A stretch of DNA of 46,589 nt from the NCBI GenBank assembly GCA_017454335.1, contig JAFTDE010000054.1:1-46589 (forward strand), in the 5' to 3' direction. Each line of letters opens with the position of its first letter. Within the stretch, counting starts at the first letter, position 1. This DNA comes from Bacteroidales bacterium. Lineage in GTDB: Bacteria; Bacteroidota; Bacteroidia; Bacteroidales; UBA932. Position numbers and translations under genes: made by a program. Positions 14,124 to 22,532 of this stretch are shown here, piece by piece. A model generated the notes under the pieces. It ran no database searches and was not told where the DNA came from. It worked only from the letters and a program-made list of their open reading frames with translations.

Positions 14124-14788
14124 TCGGGGAGAAACTGAAAAGCATTCTGGAAGAACTGCCACATAGCGTCAAGCTGGTGGCAGTTTCCAAATTCCACCCC
14201 ATGGAAGACATCCTGGAGGCGTACAACGCCGGCCAGCGCCGTTTCGGCGAGAACCGGCCGCAGGAGTTCGCCGCCAAGGCCGTCCAGCTGCCCCAGGACA
14301 TCGAGTGGCACTTCATCGGCCACCTCCAGACCAACAAGCTGAAACTCGTCCTTCCGTATGCGTCCCTGGTCCAGTCCATCGATTCGCTCCACCTGCTGGA
14401 TGCGGTCGAGAGCTGGGGCGAGCGCAACGAACGGAGCGTCCGCGTGCTGCTGGAACAGCACCTGGGGTCCGAGCAGACCAAGTCCGGCATGGACGAAGAA
14501 GAGATCCTTCAGATCTGCCGGGACGCCGCCAGCTATCCCCACGTCCGCTTCTGCGGGCTGATGGGCATGGCGTCGAACACCGACGACGAGCAGCAGATCC
14601 GGGAGGAATTCTCCCGCATCCGGACGCTTTTCCGCCGGATCGCCGGGGAGTTCCCGCAGTTGGAGGAATTCACGGAACTGTCCATCGGCATGTCGGGAGA
14701 CTGGAGAATCGCCGTGGAGTGCGGGGCGACCATCGTCCGCATCGGGACGGCCATTTTCGGATACAGAGACTACCCAAACGCACTATGA
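14120..14788 (+). CDS. yggS: Pyridoxal-phosphate homeostasis protein, YggS family
   Basis: A 222-residue PLP-binding TIM-barrel protein without known catalysis that balances PLP and amino-acid pools. The PLP lysine is K24 in LVAVSKFHP. Other family marks are RRFGENRPQEF, IEWHFIGHLQTNKLK, LVQSIDSLHLL, FCGLMGMAS, and the phosphate-binding LSIGMSGDWRIAVECGATIVRIGTAIFG. The start ATG at 14120 overlaps the yidC stop, and the end overlaps the acyltransferase start by 4 nt. The frame is also open upstream within yidC, but family length supports this start. Confidence 0.93.
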   Translation: MIGEKLKSILEELPHSVKLVAVSKFHPMEDILEAYNAGQRRFGENRPQEFAAKAVQLPQDIEWHFIGHLQTNKLKLVLPYASLVQSIDSLHLLDAVESWGERNERSVRVLLEQHLGSEQTKSGMDEEEILQICRDAASYPHVRFCGLMGMASNTDDEQQIREEFSRIRTLFRRIAGEFPQLEEFTELSIGMSGDWRIAVECGATIVRIGTAIFGYRDYPNAL

Positions 14789-15600
14789 TTATGGAAAGAA
14801 GAGAAGATTTCAGGATCGACCTGGAAAAGATCATCGCGAACAAGACCGGCAAGAAGATGCCGCGTTTTGTCGTCAAGTTTCTCAAGCGCCTCATCCACGA
14901 GGACTTCCTGAACGAATACATCACCCGGGGAGACGAGGGCGTCGCGTTCTGCACCGGGACCCTGAAATATCTGGGCATCACGATGCAGGTGGAAGGCCTG
15001 GAAAATGTCCCCAAGGACGGAACCCTGTACACCTTCGCCTCCAACCACCCCCTGGGCGGCATCGACGGCGTCGCCATGGGATCCATCATCGGCGAGCGTT
15101 TCGACGGCAAGGTGCGTTACCTGGTCAACGACCTGCTGATGAACCTCAAAGGCCTCGCGCCCATCTGTGTGCCCGTCAATGTCATGGGCGGCCAGTCCCG
15201 GGACCTGCCCCGCCTGATCGACGAGGCGTACCGCTCGGACAACCAGATGCTGATCTTCCCGGCCCAGAAAGTCTCCCGTCGGATCAAGGGCGTCATCCAG
15301 GATGTCGACTGGGCCAAGTCTTTCATCGTCAAGAGCGTCCAGACGGGGCGCAGCATCGTTCCCGTGCATTTCATCGCCCACAACTCCAAGCGCTTCTACC
15401 GCATCGACAAATGGTGCAAGTTCTTCGGCATCAAGGCCAACCTCGCGATGCTGACCCTGCCGGACGAGATGTACAAGTCCCGCGGCAGCACCTTCCGCGT
15501 CATCATCGGAAAACCCATCCCGCCCGCGCATTTCGACGGCAGCAAGACCCCGCGCGAATGGGCGCAGTGGGTCCGCGCCCAGGTATACAGCATGGAATAG
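14785..15600 (+). CDS. Acylglycerol/lyso-lipid acyltransferase (PlsC-like, GlsA/OlsA type)
   Basis: A 271-residue membrane-associated acyltransferase. The catalytic motif is NHPLGGID (87-94), with His88 and Asp94 separated by five residues rather than the four of classical PlsC. Further conserved parts are RYLVNDLLMNLKGLAPICVPVN and QMLIFPAQKVSRR. A similar spacing is, as I recall, seen in the Bacteroidota O-acyltransferases of glycine/ornithine lipid synthesis (GlsA), so that role is possible. No partner N-acyltransferase is adjacent. The start overlaps the yggS stop as ATGA; a second ATG two codons later is possible. A shared terminator with gap follows. Confidence 0.7.
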   Translation: MIMERREDFRIDLEKIIANKTGKKMPRFVVKFLKRLIHEDFLNEYITRGDEGVAFCTGTLKYLGITMQVEGLENVPKDGTLYTFASNHPLGGIDGVAMGSIIGERFDGKVRYLVNDLLMNLKGLAPICVPVNVMGGQSRDLPRLIDEAYRSDNQMLIFPAQKVSRRIKGVIQDVDWAKSFIVKSVQTGRSIVPVHFIAHNSKRFYRIDKWCKFFGIKANLAMLTLPDEMYKSRGSTFRVIIGKPIPPAHFDGSKTPREWAQWVRAQVYSME

Positions 15601-15617
15601 GGTCCCCGGACCGACAC

Positions 15618-15656
15618 AAAAAAAAGAAGGGCAGCCCCGTTCCGGCCGCCCTTCTT
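15618..15656. terminator. Bidirectional intrinsic terminator between plsC-like gene and gap
   Basis: AAGAAGGGC (15624-15632) pairs with GCCCTTCTT (15648-15656). The minus strand then has eight T (A8 at 15618-15625 on the plus strand), a strong terminator for gap. The plus side has only CGTTT and is weaker. Confidence 0.85.
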
Positions 15657-15676
15657 CGTTTGCGGGAATATCGCGA

Positions 15677-16720
<1,044 letters not shown>

Positions 16721-16751
16721 CTAACCTTGTCCTTTCAATTCGGACAGCTTG

Positions 16752-16759
16752 CAAATTTA
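16752..16759 (-). promoter_or_regulatory. -7 promoter element for gap
   Basis: The minus strand reads TAAATTTG followed by CAAG, 76 nt upstream of the gap start, giving a leader of about 70 nt. Its right edge touches the palindrome at 16759-16773. Confidence 0.6.
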
Positions 16760-16773
16760 CTGAATTATTCAGT
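16759..16773. promoter_or_regulatory. 15-bp palindrome between gap and surE promoters
   Basis: ACTGAATTATTCAGT is a perfect dyad around a central T. It lies exactly between the divergent -7 elements, where a bound protein could control both directions. No regulator gene nearby suggests its identity. Confidence 0.4.
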
Positions 16774-16782
16774 GAAAATCAA

Positions 16783-16790
16783 TATCTTTG
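16783..16790 (+). promoter_or_regulatory. -7 promoter element for surE-lpxB
   Basis: TATCTTTG, an exact match, 17 nt before the surE ATG. Confidence 0.65.
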
Positions 16791-16807
16791 TAAAAATATT
16801 ACGAACG

Positions 16808-17641
16808 ATGAGGATCTTGATTACCAATGACGACGGATACCGCTCCAAAGGCCTGCAGACCCTGGTAAAACTGCTCCGGCCGATGGGGGACCTGACCATC
16901 GTGGCTCCGAAGTCCGCCCAGAGCGGCATGTCGATGGCCGTGACGATGGGATACAAGCCCATCGCTGTCCGGCATCTGCAGCAGGACGCGCACGAGGACT
17001 GGTGGTACCTGGACGGGACGCCGGCCAGCTGCATCAAATTCGGGCTGGACAATGTCCTCTGCCCGCAGCGCCCCGACCTGGTCGTCTCCGGCATCAATCA
17101 CGGCAGCAATGCCGCCACCGCATCGATCTACTCCGGCACGGTGGGCGCCGCCATGGAGGGCGCCGTCAACGGCATCCTCTCGATCGGCGTCAGCCTGGAC
17201 AGCTTCGACCAGGACGCCGACTTCAGCGTCGTCGAGCATTGGCTGCCGCGGCTGCTGAACAAGATTCTCGCCGCACCCAACAAACGCTTCGGCGCCTTCT
17301 ACAACATCAATTTCCCCGACGTGCCCGTATCGCTGGTGCGCGGGGTGAAGATCTGCCACATGGGCATGGGCCACTGGGAGCACGAATACCAGGATTACAA
17401 CGAGGCCTTCCTGGCGTCCAAGCCCTACCACCGGCCGACGGAAGCCGACCGCGACTATGTCCGGAACATCCTTCCGGGAGAGCACCTGTACGTCATGGCG
17501 GGGGATTTCACGGACAACGGGAACAACAAGCATACGGCCGATCACCTGGCCCTTTCGCTCGGGTACATCACGATCACGCCGGGCAACATCGACAACACCG
17601 ATTACAGAGAATACGAACGCCTATGCGCTATTACCTTGTAG
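16808..17641 (+). CDS. surE: 5'/3'-nucleotidase SurE
   Basis: A metal-dependent nucleoside monophosphatase of the SurE family, 277 residues. It begins MRILITNDDG, with the metal-binding Asp pair at 8-9. The Ser of PKSAQSGMSMAVT and the Asn of VVSGINHGSNAATASIYSGTVGAAMEG complete the site. The later part (FYNINFPDVP, TDYRE) fits the dimer arm. The frame is open upstream, but the ATG at 16808 follows the promoter and gives the canonical N-terminus. The last 19 nt overlap lpxB. Confidence 0.95.
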   Translation: MRILITNDDGYRSKGLQTLVKLLRPMGDLTIVAPKSAQSGMSMAVTMGYKPIAVRHLQQDAHEDWWYLDGTPASCIKFGLDNVLCPQRPDLVVSGINHGSNAATASIYSGTVGAAMEGAVNGILSIGVSLDSFDQDADFSVVEHWLPRLLNKILAAPNKRFGAFYNINFPDVPVSLVRGVKICHMGMGHWEHEYQDYNEAFLASKPYHRPTEADRDYVRNILPGEHLYVMAGDFTDNGNNKHTADHLALSLGYITITPGNIDNTDYREYERLCAITL

Positions 17642-18744
17642 CCGGGGAAGCGTCCGGCGACCTGCACGGCAGCAACCTGATCCGCGGCCTGCATGCGGAA
17701 GACCCGCATGCGGAAGTCCGCTTCTGGGGCGGTGACCTGATGCTGGCGGCCGGGGGAGAGCTGGTCCACCACTACCGGGACGACGCCGTCATGGGCATTT
17801 CGGACGTGCTGCGCCACGGCGGACGCCTGGCGGCCAATCTCAGGCATTGCAAGGCCGATATCGCGGCCTGGAAGCCCGATGTGGTCATCCTGATCGATTA
17901 CCCCGGATTCAACCTGAAAATCGCCCGTTTCGCCCATTCCCGGGGCATCCGGGTCTTCTATTACATCGCACCCAAGACCTGGGCTTCGCGCGAAGGGCGC
18001 AACCGCCGCCTCAAGGCCTGGGTGGACCGGCTGTTCATCGTCTTCCCCTTCGAGGTCCCGTATTTCGAAAAACAGGGGATCCCGTTCACCTACAAGGGTA
18101 ATCCGCTGGTCGACGCCGTCGACGGCCATCCGTACGAACGCCCCTGCGACGGGCCGTACATCGCCATGCTGGCCGGCTCCCGCAAGGATGAGATCCGCCG
18201 GATGATGCCGACGCTGATGCAGGTGGCCGACCGTTTCCCGCAGCGGCGCTTCCTGATCGCCGGCGCCCCGTCCCGCAGCCTGGACGACTACGCCCCGCAC
18301 ATCGGGCAGCGCAGCAACGTGCAGGTGCTGTTCGGACGCACCTACGACATTCTCCGATACGCCGACGCGGCCGTCATCAATTCCGGCACCGCTTCGCTGG
18401 AAGCCGCCCTGATCGGGACGCCGCAGGTGGTCTGCTGGTCCGCGTCGAAACTGACCTACTTCGTGGCCGTGCACGTTCTCCGCGTCTATGACCACATTCC
18501 CTATGTGTCACTGGGGAACCTGATCCTGGGCCGCGAGGCCTTCCGGGAACTGATCCAGGACCAGTTCGACGCCGACCGGGTCGCGGAGGAACTCCGCCGC
18601 CTGACCGGGGACGAGCGCTGCCGCGAGCGCATGCACGCGGACTACGCGCAGATACGCACCCTGCTGGGCGGCACGGGAGCGTCCCGCGCCGTCGCAGCAG
18701 CGATGATCCAGGAACTGGGGTCTCAGACCTTGAAAACCCAGTAA
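17623..18744 (+). CDS. lpxB: Lipid-A-disaccharide synthase
   Basis: A GT-B glycosyltransferase that joins UDP-diacylglucosamine and lipid X to form the lipid A disaccharide at the inner membrane. It has 373 residues. Family marks are MRYYLVAGEASGDLHGSNL (GEASGD at 8-13), DVVILIDYPGFNLKIA, YYIAPKTWASREGR, FPFEVPYF, LAGSRKDEIRRMMP and INSGTASLEAALIGTPQVVCW. The start was chosen at 17623 because it gives this canonical N-terminus, inside the surE gene by 19 nt. It shows the organism makes lipid A. The 3' end overlaps the convergent pssA by 22 nt. Confidence 0.95.
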   Translation: MRYYLVAGEASGDLHGSNLIRGLHAEDPHAEVRFWGGDLMLAAGGELVHHYRDDAVMGISDVLRHGGRLAANLRHCKADIAAWKPDVVILIDYPGFNLKIARFAHSRGIRVFYYIAPKTWASREGRNRRLKAWVDRLFIVFPFEVPYFEKQGIPFTYKGNPLVDAVDGHPYERPCDGPYIAMLAGSRKDEIRRMMPTLMQVADRFPQRRFLIAGAPSRSLDDYAPHIGQRSNVQVLFGRTYDILRYADAAVINSGTASLEAALIGTPQVVCWSASKLTYFVAVHVLRVYDHIPYVSLGNLILGREAFRELIQDQFDADRVAEELRRLTGDERCRERMHADYAQIRTLLGGTGASRAVAAAMIQELGSQTLKTQ

Positions 18745-19448
18745 ACGATATTCTTGAGGATATAGAGGGTCAGCGTCAGCAACACGACAGCCGACCAGTT
18801 GAGTCGCAGGAGCACGACGGCAAGCACGCTGAGCGCCACCAGCAGGAGCAGGGCAAGGCGCTTCCAGCGCACTGTGCCGTCCGCCTTTCCGCAGCCGAAC
18901 TTGAAGGAGAACATGGGGATCTCGCAGACCAGCAGCGCGGACAGCAGGACACTCATCACCGGGACGAAGACCATACCGCCCGCCCAGGCCGCCAGGACGG
19001 ATCCGGGCGTGAATGCGACATAATAACAGAAAGCCCCGCAGAGCATGGCGCAGGCGGGGGTGGGGAGCCCCAGGAAGGAATCCTTCTGGCGCTCGTCCAG
19101 GTTGAATTTCGCCAGGCGCAGGCCGCTGAATACGGCCAGGACCAGCGGCACCCACACGACCCAGCTGTCCGAGAAGGTGCACGCGCGCATAAGGCAGTGG
19201 AGCATGACGGCCGGCAGGACGCCGAAACTCACCACGTCGGACAGGGAATCGAGTTCCTTGCCCAGGGGTGAGTAGGCGTCCAGCAGGCGGGCGGCGAGGC
19301 CGTCCATGAAATCGAAGACGGCCGCCGCCAGCATCAGGGGAAAAGCGATGTCAAACCGGCCCCGGAAAGCGAATACGATGCCCGCGACCCCGCACAGGAG
19401 GTTCAGGCTGGTAATGAAATCGGGGATGAACCGGACTATCCTGCGCAT
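18723..19448 (-). CDS. pssA: CDP-diacylglycerol-serine O-phosphatidyltransferase
   Basis: Makes phosphatidylserine, the precursor of phosphatidylethanolamine, in the inner membrane. The 241-residue protein has several hydrophobic helices and the CDP-alcohol phosphotransferase motif D-G-x2-A-R-x8-G-x3-D-x3-D at 49-71 (DG at 49-50, AR at 53-54, G63, D67, D71). The N-terminal FIPDFITSLNLLCGVAGI is typical of type II PssA. It lies 3 nt after the C1 peptidase gene and shares its last 22 nt with lpxB, so the two phospholipid/lipid A genes meet tail to tail. Confidence 0.93.
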   Translation of the reverse strand: MRRIVRFIPDFITSLNLLCGVAGIVFAFRGRFDIAFPLMLAAAVFDFMDGLAARLLDAYSPLGKELDSLSDVVSFGVLPAVMLHCLMRACTFSDSWVVWVPLVLAVFSGLRLAKFNLDERQKDSFLGLPTPACAMLCGAFCYYVAFTPGSVLAAWAGGMVFVPVMSVLLSALLVCEIPMFSFKFGCGKADGTVRWKRLALLLLVALSVLAVVLLRLNWSAVVLLTLTLYILKNIVYWVFKV

Positions 19449-19451
19449 CGC

Positions 19452-20642
19452 CTACTTGCCGATTTTCTTCCGGAGGTCCTTGGGGAGGGCGTCCTTGTGC
19501 AGGATGATGTCCAGGCTCTGCTGGCGGACATAGGCCTCGGTGGCATACCAGATGCCGTCGAACTTGCCCGTGACGCCCCAGGAATTGCGGACCATGTAGT
19601 ATTTCTTGCCGAACTGGTCATGGGCGATGCCGAAGATCTGCATGCCATGGTCGTCGGTGACGGTCTTGTTGTCGAAGTCGGTCTGGCGGGTTTCCTGGGT
19701 GACCTTCTTCTCGATGATCTCGATCTGGGGAGCGGGCCGTCCCTCCTCGCGGCCGACCCAGTGCTCCTGGTCGGAGCCGGCGGCGGCGGTGGCGGGGACG
19801 TCCACCAGGATGGCGTAACCGTCACGGGTGAATCCCGTGTCGCTGACGTCGGCACCCCAGGCGGCCGTATAGCCGGCCATGATAGCATCGTCCAGCACCT
19901 TCATGAATTCGTCGATCGGCACGTTGTAGGACTTGTCCCAGCGCCAGTTGTCGCAGACCTCGATGGCGAACCAGGTATAGAAGGGATGGTGCGTGTAGGA
20001 AGTCAGGGAGACATAGTCGTCCGGGACGATCTTGAGGGCGTCGCGGTAGGACTCGGGGGTGTATTCCTTGCCGTTCACGGTGAAACGCTCCGGACGCTTG
20101 CCCAGGTATTCGTCCAGGATGGCCTGGAAACCGCGTTTCCACGCCGTCGTCAGGGTCCGGTTGGGGTTCTTGGCCACGGCGCTGACATAGGCGTTCAGCA
20201 CGGCGTCGAGTTCGCTCTGGCGAGGCAGTTCCGTCCCGTAGTTCATACCGGTCATTTCGGACAGCGGCACGATGCCGTGGTCCCGGATGACATCCAGCAC
20301 GTCATCGCCTTCGGAACCGGCCCCGAAGGTCAGGTTACCGTCCAGGCGGACATACTTCTCCGCGCGCTCGGCGTAGGAGTGGCTGACCACCCAGAACACG
20401 GACAGGTCGGGATATTTGGCAGGATCCGTGATCTTGTTGATGCGGATGACCTCGGACTCCAGGAAACCGATGGTGGAGTAGGCCCAGCAGGTTCCGCTGC
20501 TCGCCTGGTTCTTCACCGGCGTGATGGGATTGGCCTTGTCAGTCGTGAATTTGTAGTCCGGGGTTTTCACCTGGGACTGGGACTGGGCCTGGGCTGCGCA
20601 GGACAGGACCAGGACGGTAACAATAAGTAAAATACGCTTCAT
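19452..20642 (-). CDS. Exported C1-family (bleomycin hydrolase-like) cysteine peptidase
   Basis: A 396-residue papain-fold peptidase of the PepC/bleomycin hydrolase branch. A signal peptide (MKRILLIVTVLVLSCAAQA, cleavage before QSQ) sends it to the periplasm or beyond. The active site is Gln46 and Cys52 in NQASSGTCWAY, His332 in DDHGMQIFG and Asn353 in MVRNSWG. The region SEMTGMNYG and the spacing fit bleomycin hydrolase rather than cathepsins. The mature N-terminus begins with Gln, a possible substrate of the glutamine cyclotransferase encoded at 7883. It is the first gene of a two-gene unit with pssA. Confidence 0.85.
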   Translation of the reverse strand: MKRILLIVTVLVLSCAAQAQSQSQVKTPDYKFTTDKANPITPVKNQASSGTCWAYSTIGFLESEVIRINKITDPAKYPDLSVFWVVSHSYAERAEKYVRLDGNLTFGAGSEGDDVLDVIRDHGIVPLSEMTGMNYGTELPRQSELDAVLNAYVSAVAKNPNRTLTTAWKRGFQAILDEYLGKRPERFTVNGKEYTPESYRDALKIVPDDYVSLTSYTHHPFYTWFAIEVCDNWRWDKSYNVPIDEFMKVLDDAIMAGYTAAWGADVSDTGFTRDGYAILVDVPATAAAGSDQEHWVGREEGRPAPQIEIIEKKVTQETRQTDFDNKTVTDDHGMQIFGIAHDQFGKKYYMVRNSWGVTGKFDGIWYATEAYVRQQSLDIILHKDALPKDLRKKIGK

Positions 20643-20674
20643 ATTGAGGATGGATTGTTTGGATTCCTGTCGTT

Positions 20675-20692
20675 ATATCTTTACAAAGATAT
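20675..20692. promoter_or_regulatory. 18-bp palindrome covering the C1 peptidase -7 element
   Basis: ATATCTTTACAAAGATAT is a perfect dyad with AC in the centre. It contains the minus-strand TATCTTTG and, on the plus strand, a TATCTTTA that is one base from a -7 element. It may be an operator or just a near-symmetric promoter. Confidence 0.4.
20684..20691 (-). promoter_or_regulatory. -7 promoter element for the C1 peptidase-pssA unit
   Basis: The minus strand reads TATCTTTG, 41 nt upstream of the peptidase start. Confidence 0.6.
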
Positions 20693-20702
20693 GAAAAATC
20701 CT

Positions 20703-20710
20703 TACCTTTG
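20703..20710 (+). promoter_or_regulatory. -7 promoter element for the unknown lipoprotein gene
   Basis: TACCTTTG followed by TTTCG, 22 nt before the ATG at 20733. Confidence 0.6.
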
Positions 20711-20732
20711 TTTCGTAGTAGCGCAACTTTTG

Positions 20733-21881
20733 ATGAAAAGAATCTGTACAATCGCATTCCTGTTCGTGCTGGCCGCCTGCCAGCAGAGCGAACAGGTGTC
20801 CCGTCCGGTATCCGCCTTCGTCCGCGCCATCATCGCCAACGCAGATTCCCGCGCCCACCGGATCGTCGCCGACGCCGGCGCACCCGTCTCCACCGATGAC
20901 ATCTACCTGGTCGGAAGCCGCCGGGACTGCCAGCTGCTGGGCGAAGCGCTTATCCGCAGCGACCGTTTCGACAACACGGACGGGCAGCGCGGCGAAGACC
21001 TCCTGCCCGACTTCGCCGGCGAGACCATCGTTTCGATCCAGGACGTGGCCAACGAGCCCTACGACGGATACATCGAGGCGGGGAACTACGATTTCCTGCG
21101 CAGCATCGCCGTTTCCCATGTCGTGAACGCACTGGATACGGTCTGCTATATCAGCCCCTACGACCGGGAAGGACTCAGCCGCAAGAACAAGGCGAAGCTG
21201 ATCCTGTTCACCTCGTCCGTCTTCGCCGCCTACGGGCAGTTCGAAGTGGACACGCTCCTGCACACCCTGGGATGCAGCACGCCGGTGGTCTTCCCGCTGG
21301 AAGACATGCTGGAGGAAGTTTTCTCCGCCGGCAAGGCGAGCTGCCACATCGGCGTGATCGCCGATTCGCTGACCGCCGGGTCCGGGGCCTATTCCAGCCT
21401 GTTCCGCCAGAAATGCCAGGAACACGGCATCGAGGATGCCGACTGCGTCTGTTTCCCGCGCAGGAGCGATGCGGATCCGCTGACCAGTTTCCTGGACAGC
21501 TACATCGCCGCCGGCTATTCCGCCCCGCTGGACGCGCTGATCATCGACGACTACACCGCGGACATGGACGAGGTCACCGCTTCGATGGAACGCATCCGCT
21601 CGGTGATGAGCGAGGAATCCTACAATTACGGCTGGCTGCTGCGCGACGACTGCCGGCTGCTGGATGTGCAGACCACCGCCGCCACGCGCTGCTATGAATT
21701 CCTGCGCAGCCATTCGCTGTTCACCCACCGGATCGCGCTGCCCCGCAGCCAGGCCTTCATCACCTGCCCGCGTCCGAACCTGCCTGAATCCACCTTCGCG
21801 GACAAGTTCGCCCGCAGCGTGTCCGCCGACATAGAAACCTTCATGCTGATCCCCTTCAGCGAAAGATACCTTCCCGAGTAG
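20733..21881 (+). CDS. Unrecognised lipoprotein
   Basis: I do not recognise this 382-residue protein. The signal peptide MKRICTIAFLFVLAACQQSE has a good lipobox LAAC with Cys16. The mature part has alternating hydrophobic strands and helices (IYLVGSRRDCQLLGEAL, CHIGVIADSLTAGSGAYSSLF, LDALIIDDYTADMDEV), reminiscent of a two-lobed periplasmic-binding-like fold; that is inference from pattern only. No transmembrane segment follows the signal. It ends directly against the next ATG, so it is probably cotranscribed with the exonuclease and RlmI-like genes, which give no hint to its role. The ATG at 20733 was chosen for the signal peptide and promoter distance. Confidence 0.75.
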   Translation: MKRICTIAFLFVLAACQQSEQVSRPVSAFVRAIIANADSRAHRIVADAGAPVSTDDIYLVGSRRDCQLLGEALIRSDRFDNTDGQRGEDLLPDFAGETIVSIQDVANEPYDGYIEAGNYDFLRSIAVSHVVNALDTVCYISPYDREGLSRKNKAKLILFTSSVFAAYGQFEVDTLLHTLGCSTPVVFPLEDMLEEVFSAGKASCHIGVIADSLTAGSGAYSSLFRQKCQEHGIEDADCVCFPRRSDADPLTSFLDSYIAAGYSAPLDALIIDDYTADMDEVTASMERIRSVMSEESYNYGWLLRDDCRLLDVQTTAATRCYEFLRSHSLFTHRIALPRSQAFITCPRPNLPESTFADKFARSVSADIETFMLIPFSERYLPE

Positions 21882-22532
21882 ATGTTCCAGATCAGCATAG
21901 CCCCGGAAGAAATAGAAAAAATGCCTTTGGGTTCGTTCCAGGGCGAGATTCACGTGATCTCCCGTCCGGGTCGCGAACTCAACCGCGCCATCAGCTACCT
22001 CAAGAACCAGCGGGTCCTGGGTTTCGACACCGAGACCAAACCGGTTTTCTCGCCGGGCCAGCCGCACAACAAGGTCGCCCTGCTGCAGCTGTCCGGTCCG
22101 GACAAGGCCTACCTCTTCCGCCTGTTCAGCCTGGGGCTGCGCCACCGGCTGTGCAAGATCCTGTCGGACGGAAACATCCGCAAGGTCGGTGCCGCCGTGC
22201 ACGACGATGTCCGGGGACTGCAGAAGCATGCCGCGTTCGAGCCCCACGGCTTCGTGGACCTGCAGAAGATCGGCTGGGAGTGGGGGATACGCGACAAGAG
22301 CGTCAAGAAGATGGCCGCCAACATCCTGGGCGTGCGCATCTCCAAGACCCAGCAGCTGTCCAACTGGGAGGCGCCGGAGCTGAGCGAATCCCAGCAGCTG
22401 TATGCCGCGACGGACGCCTGGGTATGCCTGAAGATGTACGAGCGCCTTCAGCAGAGCCCCAAGAACCCGCTGACACCGGAGCAGCTCAACCCCAACAACC
22501 CGCAAAATGGCCAGAATCATACTCAAGCATAA
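21882..22532 (+). CDS. 3'-5' exonuclease, RNase D/WRN type (DEDD family)
   Basis: A 216-residue stand-alone DEDD exonuclease domain. Exo I is GFDTET (47-52, with Asp49 and Glu51). Exo II lies around KVGAAVHDDVRGL, and Exo III is YAATDAWVCLKMY with the Tyr-x3-Asp pattern of the DEDDy class. There is no HRDC domain, so it is not classical RNase D; substrate (RNA or DNA) is open. The C-terminus is a low-complexity Asn/Gln/Pro tail. It starts immediately after the preceding stop and overlaps the next gene by 26 nt. Confidence 0.82.
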   Translation: MFQISIAPEEIEKMPLGSFQGEIHVISRPGRELNRAISYLKNQRVLGFDTETKPVFSPGQPHNKVALLQLSGPDKAYLFRLFSLGLRHRLCKILSDGNIRKVGAAVHDDVRGLQKHAAFEPHGFVDLQKIGWEWGIRDKSVKKMAANILGVRISKTQQLSNWEAPELSESQQLYAATDAWVCLKMYERLQQSPKNPLTPEQLNPNNPQNGQNHTQA

